Shown: positions 17,789 through 23,521 of the stretch, piece after piece
Position numbering within the stretch: position 1 is the stretch's first letter
Layout of the letters: each line of letters starts with the position of its first letter
DNA from: a virus
Strand: one strand, 5' to 3'
Length of the DNA: 40,356 nt
IMG/VR virus record: IMGVR_UViG_3300027754_000014
Location: 1-40,356 of that record
The notes under the pieces: model-generated
Told to the model about the DNA's origin: nothing
Databases searched by the model: none
Seen by the model: only the letters and a program-made list of their open reading frames with translations
Program-made: the position numbers and the translations under genes

Positions 17789-18256
17789 TGGTGTCCCTAC
17801 TTGAAACGGTGATTTAACGGTGGGGTAAAACGGTAGTATTCACCCACTATTATTATAATAATTTATAATATTATCTATAGGAGCCGCGCAGCCTAAGCGG
17901 AGCGGGCTCCGTATATGTATTTCTATACATATAAGATAACCTGTTCAAACACCTATAACCGAACTTCGTTCGGGTAAAATCTTTTAGATTGAGCGTAAAA
18001 TAGTTATATATAGCCCACCAATTATACAAATATAACAGAAAATTATAGTGGGACTCTATAAAGCCCACTCGCGCCCACTTTTAATATGTCGCGGTCAAAT
18101 GGATTGACCCAATTAAATATAAACAAGGCGTTCAATTATCGGGCGGGATGTATTTATTTATGGGTTGTCTAACTGCCCTGCCTATATTTCACGGGGGATA
18201 ATTAAATATAAATTCCCCTGCCCTAATTAAATAAATATCTCCCGATGGTCTAGTTA

Positions 18257-18434
18257 ATGGAGAGATAACTAGCGCGATGAATTCCTTAATGAATCAAGGC
18301 ATGGCGCGATAGGGCAAGAGATAAGACTAAGAGATAGACCGCGAGAGATAGCGGGCAGACCCGCGAGAGATGGCACAAGATAGGCGGCTAGTGTCGGGCT
18401 AGCCCGACAAGAGAGAGGAGAGGTGAGAGATAAG
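18257..18434. repeat. Cluster of AGAGATA direct repeats
   Basis: AGAGATA or AGAGATG occurs about six times in 180 bp, near 18260, 18318, 18332, 18346, 18366 and 18426. Two of them sit in a longer unit, GCGAGAGATRGC, spaced about 20 bp (two helix turns). Same orientation throughout. The regular spacing suggests protein-binding iterons or operators, not random purine bias. The palindrome at 18393-18408 lies inside the cluster. Confidence 0.5.
18393..18408. promoter_or_regulatory. 16-bp palindrome, copy 1 of 7
   Basis: GTCGGGCTAGCCCGAC, flanked T/A to give an 18-bp perfect palindrome. This is the only copy not near a start codon or gene end: it lies 219 bp before the 18628 gene within the AGAGATA repeats. 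As RNA it gives a 6-bp stem with CUAG loop; as DNA it is a symmetric site for a dimeric protein. Confidence 0.8.
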
Positions 18435-18627
18435 CCTGGGCGCAAGGCTAGGCGTAGGGCTAGGGAATAGGGGAAAACTAAGTTAGATCCAAGTAGGCAC
18501 ACTAAACCGCGTCTCTCACGCAACATAAGCGCGACACCTACGCTTTCCACCAGTTATGGGGAATCCTTGCCTCATGCTACGATAAGACCCTAGGCAAAAC
18601 CGCCTAGACCTATCAAGGAGAAAAAAA

Positions 18628-19236
18628 ATGCCCGTTAAGAACACCAAAAAAACAGTAGTGATAACCGCGCCAAAAATTACCAATGCTTGGTTAGCACTAT
18701 GCGATACAACTGCAAAGAGTGACTTGGTAAATATCGGTAAAATCGAAATCCTTGCAAATGAAATCGCGGCATCTCAACTTTCAATTAGAGATGTTATGAA
18801 AGTGATTAAAGAATCACCTGCCAAATCTTCAATCGTGAAAGTTAGTCATATTGAGGGTTTAACAACATGGTTGCATTTGCGTAAAGATAAGCAATTTCAA
18901 TCACTAGACCTCGACAAGCAACTATCTGCTGCCGTATCTGCTTACAAGTTGCTAGGCGTGAAAACCGCGCAAGGTTTAAAGGGTTTTGAGGCTGTCGCTA
19001 AGGCTACTAAGCAAGCACGCGCCACCAAGAATTCTAAGGGTAAAACACCTACTAAGGCTAAGGTTGAGGCAACTGTTGACCAAACTGTCGGCGCTATGAT
19101 TGCCTACATTATCGGGCTTGATTTCAGCAAGTTAGCCATATCAGAGATTGACGCACTAGCAGAATTGAATTTCACGCTAGAGGCTAAGATTGAAGCCAGC
19201 AATGAGGCTTGGGCATCTATAACTATGGATAACTAA
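18628..19236 (+). CDS. Unknown Lys/Ala-rich protein, separately terminated
   Basis: 202 aa, not recognised. An N-terminal helical domain (about 15-115, with IGKIEILANEIAASQLS and GLTTWLHLRKDKQFQSLDLD) is joined through a basic linker (ATKNSKGKTPTKAKVEAT) to a C-terminal helical hairpin (ISEIDALAELNFTLEAK). AAGGAG lies 8 nt before ATG in an A-rich leader, and a textbook terminator lies 16 nt after the stop. A single-gene unit with strong signals on both sides suggests high expression, possibly as the first early protein. The basic linker suggests nucleic-acid contact, which is inferred. No signal peptide or membrane segment. Confidence 0.75.
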   Translation: MPVKNTKKTVVITAPKITNAWLALCDTTAKSDLVNIGKIEILANEIAASQLSIRDVMKVIKESPAKSSIVKVSHIEGLTTWLHLRKDKQFQSLDLDKQLSAAVSAYKLLGVKTAQGLKGFEAVAKATKQARATKNSKGKTPTKAKVEATVDQTVGAMIAYIIGLDFSKLAISEIDALAELNFTLEAKIEASNEAWASITMDN

Positions 19237-19252
19237 GCAACAAGAAAGGTAG

Positions 19253-19280
19253 CCCCCGCGAAAGCGGGGGTTATTTTTTT
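19253..19280 (+). terminator. Rho-independent terminator after the 18628 gene
   Basis: CCCCCGC-GAAA-GCGGGGG: a perfect 7-bp stem with GNRA tetraloop, followed by TTATTTTTTT. It ends the rightward single-gene unit. It is the strongest terminator in the window. Confidence 0.95.
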
Positions 19281-19298
19281 GCCCTTTTATTCTAGGGT

Positions 19299-19314
19299 GT
19301 CGGGTTAGCCCGAC
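19299..19314. promoter_or_regulatory. 16-bp palindrome, copy 2 of 7 (T variant)
   Basis: GTCGGGTTAGCCCGAC. The only change from the consensus is C to T in the central 4 bases, leaving both 6-bp arms intact. It lies 18 bp after the T-tract of the terminator, well upstream of any start codon. Confidence 0.8.
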
Positions 19315-19340
19315 AAGCAGACCCGCCTAGAAATTCCAGC

Positions 19341-19411
19341 CCAAAATTTCAAAATTAAAAAATTTTGTCCAACACAAACTTCGCACCGCACACCGCACCG
19401 CACACCGCACC
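19341..19411. repeat. AT-rich inverted repeat next to 12-bp GC-rich tandem repeats
   Basis: CAAAATTT ... AAATTTTG (about 19342-19368) makes an AT-only inverted repeat. Right beside it, CGCACCGCACAC is repeated 2.5 times without error at 19382-19411. An AT-rich unwinding segment beside short iterons is the usual composition of a phage or plasmid origin. The sequence from 19281 to 19561 is otherwise noncoding. It also holds a TGGCCAT/ATGGCCA inverted repeat near 19421-19455 and a promoter at 19486. Confidence 0.5.
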
Positions 19412-19485
19412 TTTTCCGCTGGCCATATACCGCGTTTCGCACCTCGCATGGCCAATATTTCCGACACGCGGAGGCGTTTCTCGAT

Positions 19486-19514
19486 TTGGCCGAATCCTTT
19501 CCGTAGGGTAGAAT
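19486..19514 (+). promoter_or_regulatory. Candidate sigma-A type promoter
   Basis: TTGGCC (19486-19491), 17-bp spacer, TAGAAT (19509-19514). It lies about 79 bp before the ATG at 19593 and would transcribe the small-gene cluster 19593-20085. The downstream sequence AGACCTATCAAGG (from 19516) is also found just before the 18628 gene (from 18607), so the two units share part of their leader. Confidence 0.55.
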
Positions 19515-19561
19515 AAGACCTATCAAGGCAAGTTATGCTTACTTTGATAAACCAACCTAGT

Positions 19562-19577
19562 GTCGGGCTAGCCCGAC
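19562..19577. promoter_or_regulatory. 16-bp palindrome, copy 3 of 7
   Basis: GTCGGGCTAGCCCGAC ends 15 nt before the ATG at 19593. It sits in the leader predicted from the promoter at 19486, so it would be transcribed as a hairpin just 5' of the ribosome site (GAGCGAG). Confidence 0.8.
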
Positions 19578-19592
19578 AGAGAGCGAGTCAAG

Positions 19593-19730
19593 ATGTTTAA
19601 CCAACAGATACTCGAACAGATGATTGAGTCCAATCAAGTCCGAGAGAATAACCGCCAAGAAGCGGAACGCAAGGAAGCCATCCGCAAGGCTGGTATCGAA
19701 GCAATCGAGAGAGTTAGGAACTCAGCGTGA
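19593..19730 (+). CDS. Small charged helical protein
   Basis: 45 aa, not recognised. It reads MFNQQILEQMIESNQVRENN and continues as a Glu/Arg/Lys-rich helix ending ERVRNSA. It is all-helix and probably dimeric. It starts 15 nt after a palindrome copy and its stop overlaps the GTG of the next gene (GTGA), which supports translation. Possibly a small regulator or host-takeover peptide; no direct evidence for function. Confidence 0.6.
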   Translation: MFNQQILEQMIESNQVRENNRQEAERKEAIRKAGIEAIERVRNSA

Positions 19731-19915
19731 AGAACCCAACGATTGACCTATATTTAATGCACCCAGCAAGTATTTTGATCAACAATTATTATCAAGCGAA
19801 GGCATCAGATGATAATGATGAATACGCCGACTATCAAGATAACCTTTGCTGCTGCGGCATAGACTTTGAATGTTTTAATTGTCGCAACGCCGATATGCCA
19901 CAAGGGGGTGAATAG
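19727..19915 (+). CDS. Small Cys-rich protein (possible zinc knuckle)
   Basis: 62 aa, GTG start coupled to the preceding gene through GTGA. The C-terminal third has five Cys in CCCGIDFECFNC, suggesting one zinc site. The N-terminal half (IDLYLMHPASILINNYYQ) is a hydrophobic helix, too polar for a clear membrane span. No family recognised. The early region contains several such small Cys-rich products (see 23369 and 24297). Confidence 0.6.
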   Translation: MKNPTIDLYLMHPASILINNYYQAKASDDNDEYADYQDNLCCCGIDFECFNCRNADMPQGGE

Positions 19916-19917
19916 AT

Positions 19918-20085
19918 ATGGATGAATTCTTAGATGACTTTCCCGACTTCTTGTCTGATGAGGAAATCATGGAAATACTAGCCGCTGAAGCAGAGTTGGG
20001 AATTGACCTGACTGACCTCGAAGATGAGTATGAAGATGACTTTTTCGATGAAGATGCTGGAGATGTAGAGGAAGATACCTACTAA
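19918..20085 (+). CDS. Small highly acidic protein
   Basis: 55 aa with about 27 Asp/Glu and a single Arg/Lys-poor chain, starting MDEFLDDFPDFLSDEEIMEI. The charge resembles DNA-mimic inhibitor proteins, but so do many phage tail-end acidic peptides, so a mimic role is only a possibility. It starts 2 nt after the previous stop with AAGGGGGTG as ribosome site. It ends just before the tRNA-like element. Confidence 0.6.
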   Translation: MDEFLDDFPDFLSDEEIMEILAAEAELGIDLTDLEDEYEDDFFDEDAGDVEEDTY

Positions 20086-20094
20086 CAGCAGGTA

Positions 20095-20140
20095 GCCTAT
20101 ACTGGTGAGTGGTTCGCAGGTTCGATTCCTGCGGTAGGCA
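20095..20140 (+). ncRNA. tRNA-like T-arm/acceptor element, no full cloverleaf
   Basis: GCAGG-TTCGATT-CCTGC (20116-20132) is a perfect 5-bp T-stem with canonical T-loop, followed by GGTAGGC and discriminator A (20133-20140) but no CCA. A normal 5' half is missing. Three candidate partners exist for the acceptor strand: GCCTATA just upstream (20095-20101, six pairs including one wobble), TACCTAC inside the preceding gene (20076-20082, one mismatch), and TGCC(A)TACC downstream (20208-20216, eight pairs with a bulged A). The last would be a permuted order, also supported by GTGAGTG (20105-20111) matching CACTCAC (20233-20239). It may be an RNase P-type minihelix, a permuted tRNA/tmRNA-like gene, or a tRNA 3'-end remnant such as an attachment site; no integrase is present. 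Confidence 0.45.
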
Positions 20141-20141
20141 C

Positions 20142-20258
20142 GAGTGTATCGGTATGTTTGCTCAATCAGCAGGGAAACCTGAAATGATGTCAAACGCGGT
20201 CTACGCTTGCCATACCATAGCGGATGCCGATACACTCACTACATAGCAAATTGCTATG
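20142..20258 (+). ncRNA. Strongly paired noncoding segment (candidate structured RNA)
   Basis: GAGTGTATCGG (20142-20152) pairs perfectly with CCGATACACTC (20227-20237), 11 bp, enclosing 74 nt. Inside are GTTTG/CAAAC (20156-20160/20191-20195), a CAGG-GAAA-CCTG hairpin (20170-20181) and GCG/CGC (20196-20206). GGTATG/CATACC (20151-20156/20211-20216) is an alternative inner helix. A second hairpin, CATAGCA-AAT-TGCTATG, follows at 20242-20258. No ORF of size lies here, and the 209-nt gap 20086-20294 is otherwise noncoding. TTGCCA-N18-TACACT (20207-20236) could also be a promoter for the gene at 20295, so paired DNA sites and RNA structure are both possible. Confidence 0.5.
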
Positions 20259-20260
20259 GT

Positions 20261-20276
20261 GTCGGGTTAGCCCGAC
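20261..20276. promoter_or_regulatory. 16-bp palindrome, copy 4 of 7 (T variant)
   Basis: GTCGGGTTAGCCCGAC ends 18 nt before the ATG at 20295. The following leader ATTAGAAAGGAAAGTTATG is nearly identical to the one after copy 5, so palindrome plus ribosome site appear to move as one cassette. Confidence 0.8.
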
Positions 20277-20294
20277 AGATTAGAAAGGAAAGTT

Positions 20295-20375
20295 ATGAGT
20301 CCTGAACTGTATATCGCTGGTGCATTAGTTGTACTAGCAATAGTTGCGATTATCGTTGGTGGTGGTAAGGAATGA
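20295..20375 (+). CDS. 26-residue single-span membrane peptide
   Basis: MSPELYIAGALVVLAIVAII then VGGGKE. A single transmembrane helix (residues about 5-22) makes up nearly the whole product. AAAGGAAAG precedes the ATG, and the stop overlaps the next start (ATGA), so it is translated with the following membrane protein. Such two-gene membrane cassettes in phages include superinfection-exclusion and holin-regulator pairs, but nothing here identifies the role. Confidence 0.55.
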   Translation: MSPELYIAGALVVLAIVAIIVGGGKE

Positions 20376-20542
20376 TAACCTTATCTGCTGCCGACCTATT
20401 CGCAGTAACGCTAGCACTATTCTCCAGTTTAACAATTTTGATCGTGGCGTTTCGCCGCATCGCTGTTCTTGAGGCGCAAGTGCTAAGGCATCGTCGAGAA
20501 TTTTTCTCGACACAAACTTTTTCGGCGGGTGGTCGTCAATAA
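20372..20542 (+). CDS. Small membrane-anchored protein
   Basis: 56 aa. One transmembrane helix (DLFAVTLALFSSLTILIVAF, residues about 8-27) is followed by a basic cytoplasmic-type tail (RRIAVLEAQVLRHRREFF). It overlaps the upstream gene by 4 nt and the downstream gene by 1 nt. The 3' part of the gene contains an unusual DNA inverted repeat, GTCGAGAA-TTT-TTCTCGAC (20493-20511), and one copy of the GACACAAACTT motif, so the tail sequence may be dictated partly by nucleic-acid function. Confidence 0.6.
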   Translation: MITLSAADLFAVTLALFSSLTILIVAFRRIAVLEAQVLRHRREFFSTQTFSAGGRQ

Positions 20543-20763
20543 TGAGCCGTCGAGAAGTAGACTTTGCCAGCGAGATAATCCTATCTCTCCACCGAGATGA
20601 AATGGAGATGCTCCGAACGGCTCTCAAGCAATACCGCCTACAATGTGAGCGCAACGGCTTCACCGTTCTTGCGGTCAATTCTGAAATGTTGAGCGACAAA
20701 CTCAACAACATTATCCTAGATTCAATCCGTATCGGGTTTGACAAAAAGCATTCCCTAGTTTAG
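20542..20763 (+). CDS. Small helical protein of unknown function
   Basis: 73 aa: MSRREVDFASEIILSLHRDE followed by two further amphipathic helices. No motif recognised. It is coupled to the membrane gene by a TAATG overlap. Its last 26 bases hold the promoter for the amidoligase unit, so transcription of the downstream pair does not depend on reading through this gene. Confidence 0.6.
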   Translation: MSRREVDFASEIILSLHRDEMEMLRTALKQYRLQCERNGFTVLAVNSEMLSDKLNNIILDSIRIGFDKKHSLV

Positions 20764-20766
20764 ACT
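20738..20766 (+). promoter_or_regulatory. Consensus-type promoter for the amidoligase unit
   Basis: TTGACA (20738-20743), exact 17-bp spacer, TAGACT (20761-20766). The -35 box is a perfect consensus. It overlaps the 3' end of the previous gene and lies 65 bp before the ATG at 20832. The palindrome (copy 5) would begin about 23 nt into the transcript. Confidence 0.75.
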
Positions 20767-20796
20767 AGAGTCTGCAACCAAGTAGTAACACCTAGC

Positions 20797-20812
20797 GTCG
20801 GGCTAGCCCGAC
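20797..20812. promoter_or_regulatory. 16-bp palindrome, copy 5 of 7
   Basis: GTCGGGCTAGCCCGAC ends 19 nt before the amidoligase ATG and lies between the promoter at 20738-20766 and AAAGGAAAGG. It therefore falls within the 5' untranslated leader, where a hairpin would sit directly 5' of the ribosome site. Confidence 0.85.
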
Positions 20813-20831
20813 AGAATAGAAAGGAAAGGTT

Positions 20832-22046
20832 ATGGAAGATATCGACGATAACGAATTGTTAACTTGCAATAATTGTAACTCCGAAGTTAATGCAGATGAT
20901 TCCGTTATCAGTAGTTCACATGAACGACTATGCTCTGATTGTTGCTATATCTGCGAACATTGCGACAGTATCCGAAATCGAGATGACGGATACAATTCAG
21001 TAGATGATGCCATATGGTGCGAAGGTTGCACTGATGATGATGCTACTTGGTGTAATTACAATCGACACCAAGAATGGACTCAAGATTCATCCTATTGGAT
21101 ATCAGACATCGGCGAATCTTGGTGTTCAGGATGTGCCGATAGTCGAGCAAACTGGTGTGAGAGTTGCGAAGAATACTCTGCAGAAGGTTGCGATAGTTGC
21201 GAGGGTGGGGATTTCGTGAATGGTATCAAGGTTGTTCACGATTACACATATCGCCCTGATGCTATCTTCCACACCACCGATAACAACACACGCCTATTCT
21301 TTGGCATGGAGATTGAGGTAGAATCGCCTAATGGATGGGAAATCCGCAACGAATCTGCCCGTTATCTCTACGACAAGTTAGAGGCTGGCGCTTCACTCGC
21401 ATATCTCAAGAATGACGGCTCACTTAATTGTGGCTACGAGATAGTTACGCATCCCATGACCTATGACTTCTTTACCAACGAAGCCACAGAATTTTGGGAA
21501 TCACTAGACCATATTCGTGATGTATACAATATGAAATCGTGGGCTACTAAAACCTGCGGATTACATATTCATATCTCACGGACAGGATTCACTAATCCAC
21601 CACACCTACATAGATTCCTCAATCTTGTGTATTCCAACCCTGACTTCTATCAAGCAATGGCTGGGCGTAGTGCTAGTTCATGGGCTAAGTTTGATGATGT
21701 CATGTCCTACAATACAGAAACTAGAGTAGTTGGTCGGTCATACAAGAATAAGGTAGCCGACCCATCTAGAACTTCTACCGACCGATACTCAGCCGTCAAT
21801 ACCAATAACTACGCTACTATTGAGATGCGAATCTTCAAGGGTAGTATCAACAAGACCAATGTCCGCGGTGCTCTAGGCTTGGCTCACGCCAGCGTCGAAT
21901 ACACTCGAACCATGTCTATTCAAGAAGTCAAAGATGGCGCTCTCTGTGCATCTAATCTAATCAAGTATATCGAATCTAAACCTGAACTATATGCTGATAC
22001 TATAATCCGTATTGGCAAGGCAAGAATGACCGCAGTATTCAACTAA
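20832..22046 (+). CDS. Putative amidoligase with N-terminal multi-zinc domain
   Basis: 404 aa. Residues 158-340 carry the signature of the putative amidoligase family (Amidoligase_2, a glutamine-synthetase-like fold that uses ATP to join a carboxylate to an amine): FGMEIEVE (E160/E162 metal ligands), KNDGSL (193-197), CGLHIHI (242-248) and RYSAVN...ATIEMRIFKG (318-337). Residues 12-123 hold about 15 Cys, mostly as CxxC pairs (C12/C15, C34/C37, C41/C44, C63/C66, C98/C101, C109/C112, C120/C123), so several zinc-binding treble-clef or ribbon units may select the target. It is followed by a class II glutamine amidotransferase that could supply ammonia. The target is unknown; peptide-like modification of a protein or cell-wall component is the family precedent. 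Promoter, palindrome and ribosome site are all clear. Confidence 0.85.
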   Translation: MEDIDDNELLTCNNCNSEVNADDSVISSSHERLCSDCCYICEHCDSIRNRDDGYNSVDDAIWCEGCTDDDATWCNYNRHQEWTQDSSYWISDIGESWCSGCADSRANWCESCEEYSAEGCDSCEGGDFVNGIKVVHDYTYRPDAIFHTTDNNTRLFFGMEIEVESPNGWEIRNESARYLYDKLEAGASLAYLKNDGSLNCGYEIVTHPMTYDFFTNEATEFWESLDHIRDVYNMKSWATKTCGLHIHISRTGFTNPPHLHRFLNLVYSNPDFYQAMAGRSASSWAKFDDVMSYNTETRVVGRSYKNKVADPSRTSTDRYSAVNTNNYATIEMRIFKGSINKTNVRGALGLAHASVEYTRTMSIQEVKDGALCASNLIKYIESKPELYADTIIRIGKARMTAVFN

Positions 22047-22049
22047 CCC

Positions 22050-22065
22050 GTCGGGCTAGCCCGAC
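22050..22065. promoter_or_regulatory. 16-bp palindrome, copy 6 of 7
   Basis: GTCGGGCTAGCCCGAC begins 4 nt after the amidoligase stop and ends 18 nt before the amidotransferase ATG. It thus separates the two cooperating genes, with no room for a separate promoter upstream of the palindrome. That favours an RNA-level or read-through function at this site. Confidence 0.85.
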
Positions 22066-22083
22066 AGATACGGAGTAAAACTT

Positions 22084-22929
22084 ATGTGCTTATTAGTAGT
22101 TAGTTCGCCTAACTCAACGCCTAGCAAGAAGGACTTAGAATGTGCTTCTTGTAATAATCCTCATGGATTCGGCTATGCAGTAATTGGCGACAATGAAATC
22201 ATACGAGGTCGTGGTATGAGTGCTAAGAAGGTTGTCAAAGAATTCTTAGCAGTTCGTAAACAATACCCAAATAGTTATGCTATGTTCCACGCTAGACTTG
22301 CTACGCATGGAGTAAAGAACGAAGATAATTGTCATCCATTCATAGTGGGTGGCGATAGTGATACATATCTAGCCCACAATGGTATACTAGATGTTCAGAT
22401 AGATGCGACGGATAAGCGTAGTGATACGCGTGTATTTGCAGAGGATGTGCTACCTGCTATGGGTGGTGTTACCTCTCTAGATGATGACAATGTATGGAAG
22501 ATAATCAGCAGATGGGCTATGGGTAGCAAGATTGCTATCCTCACACTCAACCCCAATGCCAATGATACATGCTACATTATCAACGAAGATGCTGGTCATT
22601 GGGATAACGAAGGCAACTGGTGGAGTAATATGACCTACAAGGTTACGAATTACTGGGCGCTGCCGACACAAACTTCCACAGACAGGATCTTTTCCTACGA
22701 TGGCATTGCGCTCAATCCAGACGAATACACCTGCGTGAATTGTGATACAGTCCCGTATGAGGATGCCAATCCATACTACTGTGAGTCATGCTTCACCTGC
22801 TATGACTGCTCGGGGCTGTATGACAATACATGCCTATGCTGGTCTCCTGAGACCGATAGATATCAATCAAATGCACGTAAGGGAAGGGCTTGGTATGCTG
22901 ACACATTCTTCGATGCTGAAAAGCACTGA
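22084..22929 (+). CDS. Class II glutamine amidotransferase with C-terminal zinc cluster
   Basis: 281 aa. The sequence begins Met-Cys, so Cys2 becomes the N-terminal nucleophile typical of Ntn-type (class II) amidotransferases. HGFGYAVIG (27-35), FHARLATHG (68-76), CHPF (83-86) and LAHNG (96-100) match the glutaminase core of GATase-II enzymes. It releases ammonia from glutamine for a partner synthetase. Residues 217-252 hold eight Cys (C217/C220, C233/C236, C239/C242, C250/C252) likely binding two zinc ions, echoing the zinc region of the adjacent amidoligase and possibly forming the contact between them. No synthetase domain is fused, so the neighbour is the natural partner. GGAG lies before the ATG. 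Its last 35 bases overlap the next gene. Confidence 0.85.
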   Translation: MCLLVVSSPNSTPSKKDLECASCNNPHGFGYAVIGDNEIIRGRGMSAKKVVKEFLAVRKQYPNSYAMFHARLATHGVKNEDNCHPFIVGGDSDTYLAHNGILDVQIDATDKRSDTRVFAEDVLPAMGGVTSLDDDNVWKIISRWAMGSKIAILTLNPNANDTCYIINEDAGHWDNEGNWWSNMTYKVTNYWALPTQTSTDRIFSYDGIALNPDEYTCVNCDTVPYEDANPYYCESCFTCYDCSGLYDNTCLCWSPETDRYQSNARKGRAWYADTFFDAEKH

Positions 22930-23116
22930 CAACGAAATACTGAAAGATGCTCGCTGGGATGAGCAAGGATTCTATGTAAGTTGGGAATCTATCATTCCAT
23001 TGCGTGAGCATCTTGTTAATACTATCTACGCCTTGCAATCGGGCAAGGATACTGATATACTAATCGCACAGACACGACAACTACTTAAGGAGATAGGAGT
23101 AAACCTTGCCCCATAA
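22895..23116 (+). CDS. Small protein overlapping the amidotransferase end
   Basis: 73 aa starting MLTHSSMLKSTDNEILKDAR; the ATG at 22895 is chosen because AAGGGAAGGG lies a few bases upstream (22913 is the next option). The longer reading back to 22742 only shadows the amidotransferase. A segment RWDEQGFYVSWE resembles RWNENDGYEMFWDD in the next protein, so the two may be distant paralogues. A C-terminal helix (IYALQSGKDTDILIAQTRQL) follows. Close coupling places it in the amidoligase unit. Function unknown. Confidence 0.6.
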   Translation: MLTHSSMLKSTDNEILKDARWDEQGFYVSWESIIPLREHLVNTIYALQSGKDTDILIAQTRQLLKEIGVNLAP

Positions 23117-23369
23117 AATCGCACAAGAGATAACTGGAGAAGAGTTACTAAATAAATATATGATTCAATCCTCGGGTCCAAAAGTTACTTCTTGGGTCAA
23201 GGACGTAATACTTAATACTGGCGGAAATACTGGTGAATATACTGGTCGTTTACGCTGGAATGAAAATGACGGATATGAAATGTTTTGGGATGATAAGACA
23301 CCACCTGAAGCAGACCGACCTGAGTTCGAGTATATACTGGACTCCCTTACTAGACAGGATTACTACTAA
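23106..23369 (+). CDS. Small protein of the amidoligase unit
   Basis: 87 aa with a TTG start at 23106 preceded by AGGAGT 5 nt upstream; no ATG is suitably placed. It begins MPHKIAQEITGEELLNKYMI and has a compact acidic/aromatic C-terminal half with RWNENDGYEMFWDD, similar in pattern to the preceding protein. It overlaps that gene by 11 nt and the next by 1 nt. No family recognised. Confidence 0.6.
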   Translation: MPHKIAQEITGEELLNKYMIQSSGPKVTSWVKDVILNTGGNTGEYTGRLRWNENDGYEMFWDDKTPPEADRPEFEYILDSLTRQDYY

Positions 23370-23521
23370 TGAGTGAACCGCAATGGTTGGACGGTGATGA
23401 CCATGCACTAGGTATAGACCCTAGATGTAACGAATGCGATGAACGCCATGAAGAGGGTAACTGTGGCGTAGATAGCCCTGACCCTGATGTAGCCTACGAT
23501 GAGATGCATGAATCATGGTGA
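23369..23521 (+). CDS. Small acidic protein with C/H metal motif
   Basis: 50 aa starting MSEPQWLDGDDHALGIDPRC. The motif CNECDERHEEGNC (residues 20-32) places Cys, Cys, His and Cys for one zinc ion. The product is otherwise Asp/Glu-rich. The start overlaps the previous stop (TAATG) and its end overlaps whiB by 7 nt, so it belongs to one coupled string. Function unknown. Confidence 0.6.
   Translation: MSEPQWLDGDDHALGIDPRCNECDERHEEGNCGVDSPDPDVAYDEMHESW

Larger units (their letters stand above)
17789..18627. other. Noncoding region between divergent operons; candidate control or replication region
   Basis: 839 bp with no credible gene. The left part (17840-17960) is very AT-rich and has three hairpins: GGAGCC/GGCTCC (17880-17910), TATATGTAT/ATACATATA (about 17912-17933) and CCGAAC/GTTCGG (about 17960-17974). 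The middle (18107-18240) repeats AATTAAATA three times between GC-rich stretches and contains GGTCAA-ATGGA-TTGACC. The right part (18255-18440) is purine-rich and carries repeats plus one genome palindrome. On the minus strand TTGAAC-N17-TAGAAA (about 17948-17920) could serve the late operon. On the plus strand a TACGAT box at 18578-18583 could serve 18628. It may hold a replication origin, by analogy with repeat-rich intergenic origins. Confidence 0.5.

Noticed and set aside
17871-18068. Minus-strand ORF of 65 codons
   Set aside because: Covers three hairpins and AT-only sequence, has no ribosome site and no plausible protein pattern.
18269-18550. Minus-strand ORF of 93 codons in the divergent intergenic region
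   Set aside because: Low-complexity Leu/Ser/Arg product made by the AGAGATA repeats, no ribosome site, and it opposes the direction of its neighbour.
20067-20140. Complete tRNA gene ending at 20140
   Set aside because: No D-arm or anticodon arm with U33 can be built upstream of the T-arm, and it would overlap the end of the acidic gene.
20095-20140. Phage attachment site (attP) in a tRNA 3' end
   Set aside because: Kept only as an alternative: no tyrosine or serine integrase, excisionase or repressor was found.
22742-22894. Extended N-terminus for the 22895 gene
   Set aside because: This part is an alternative-frame reading of the amidotransferase zinc region; the ribosome site favours 22895.
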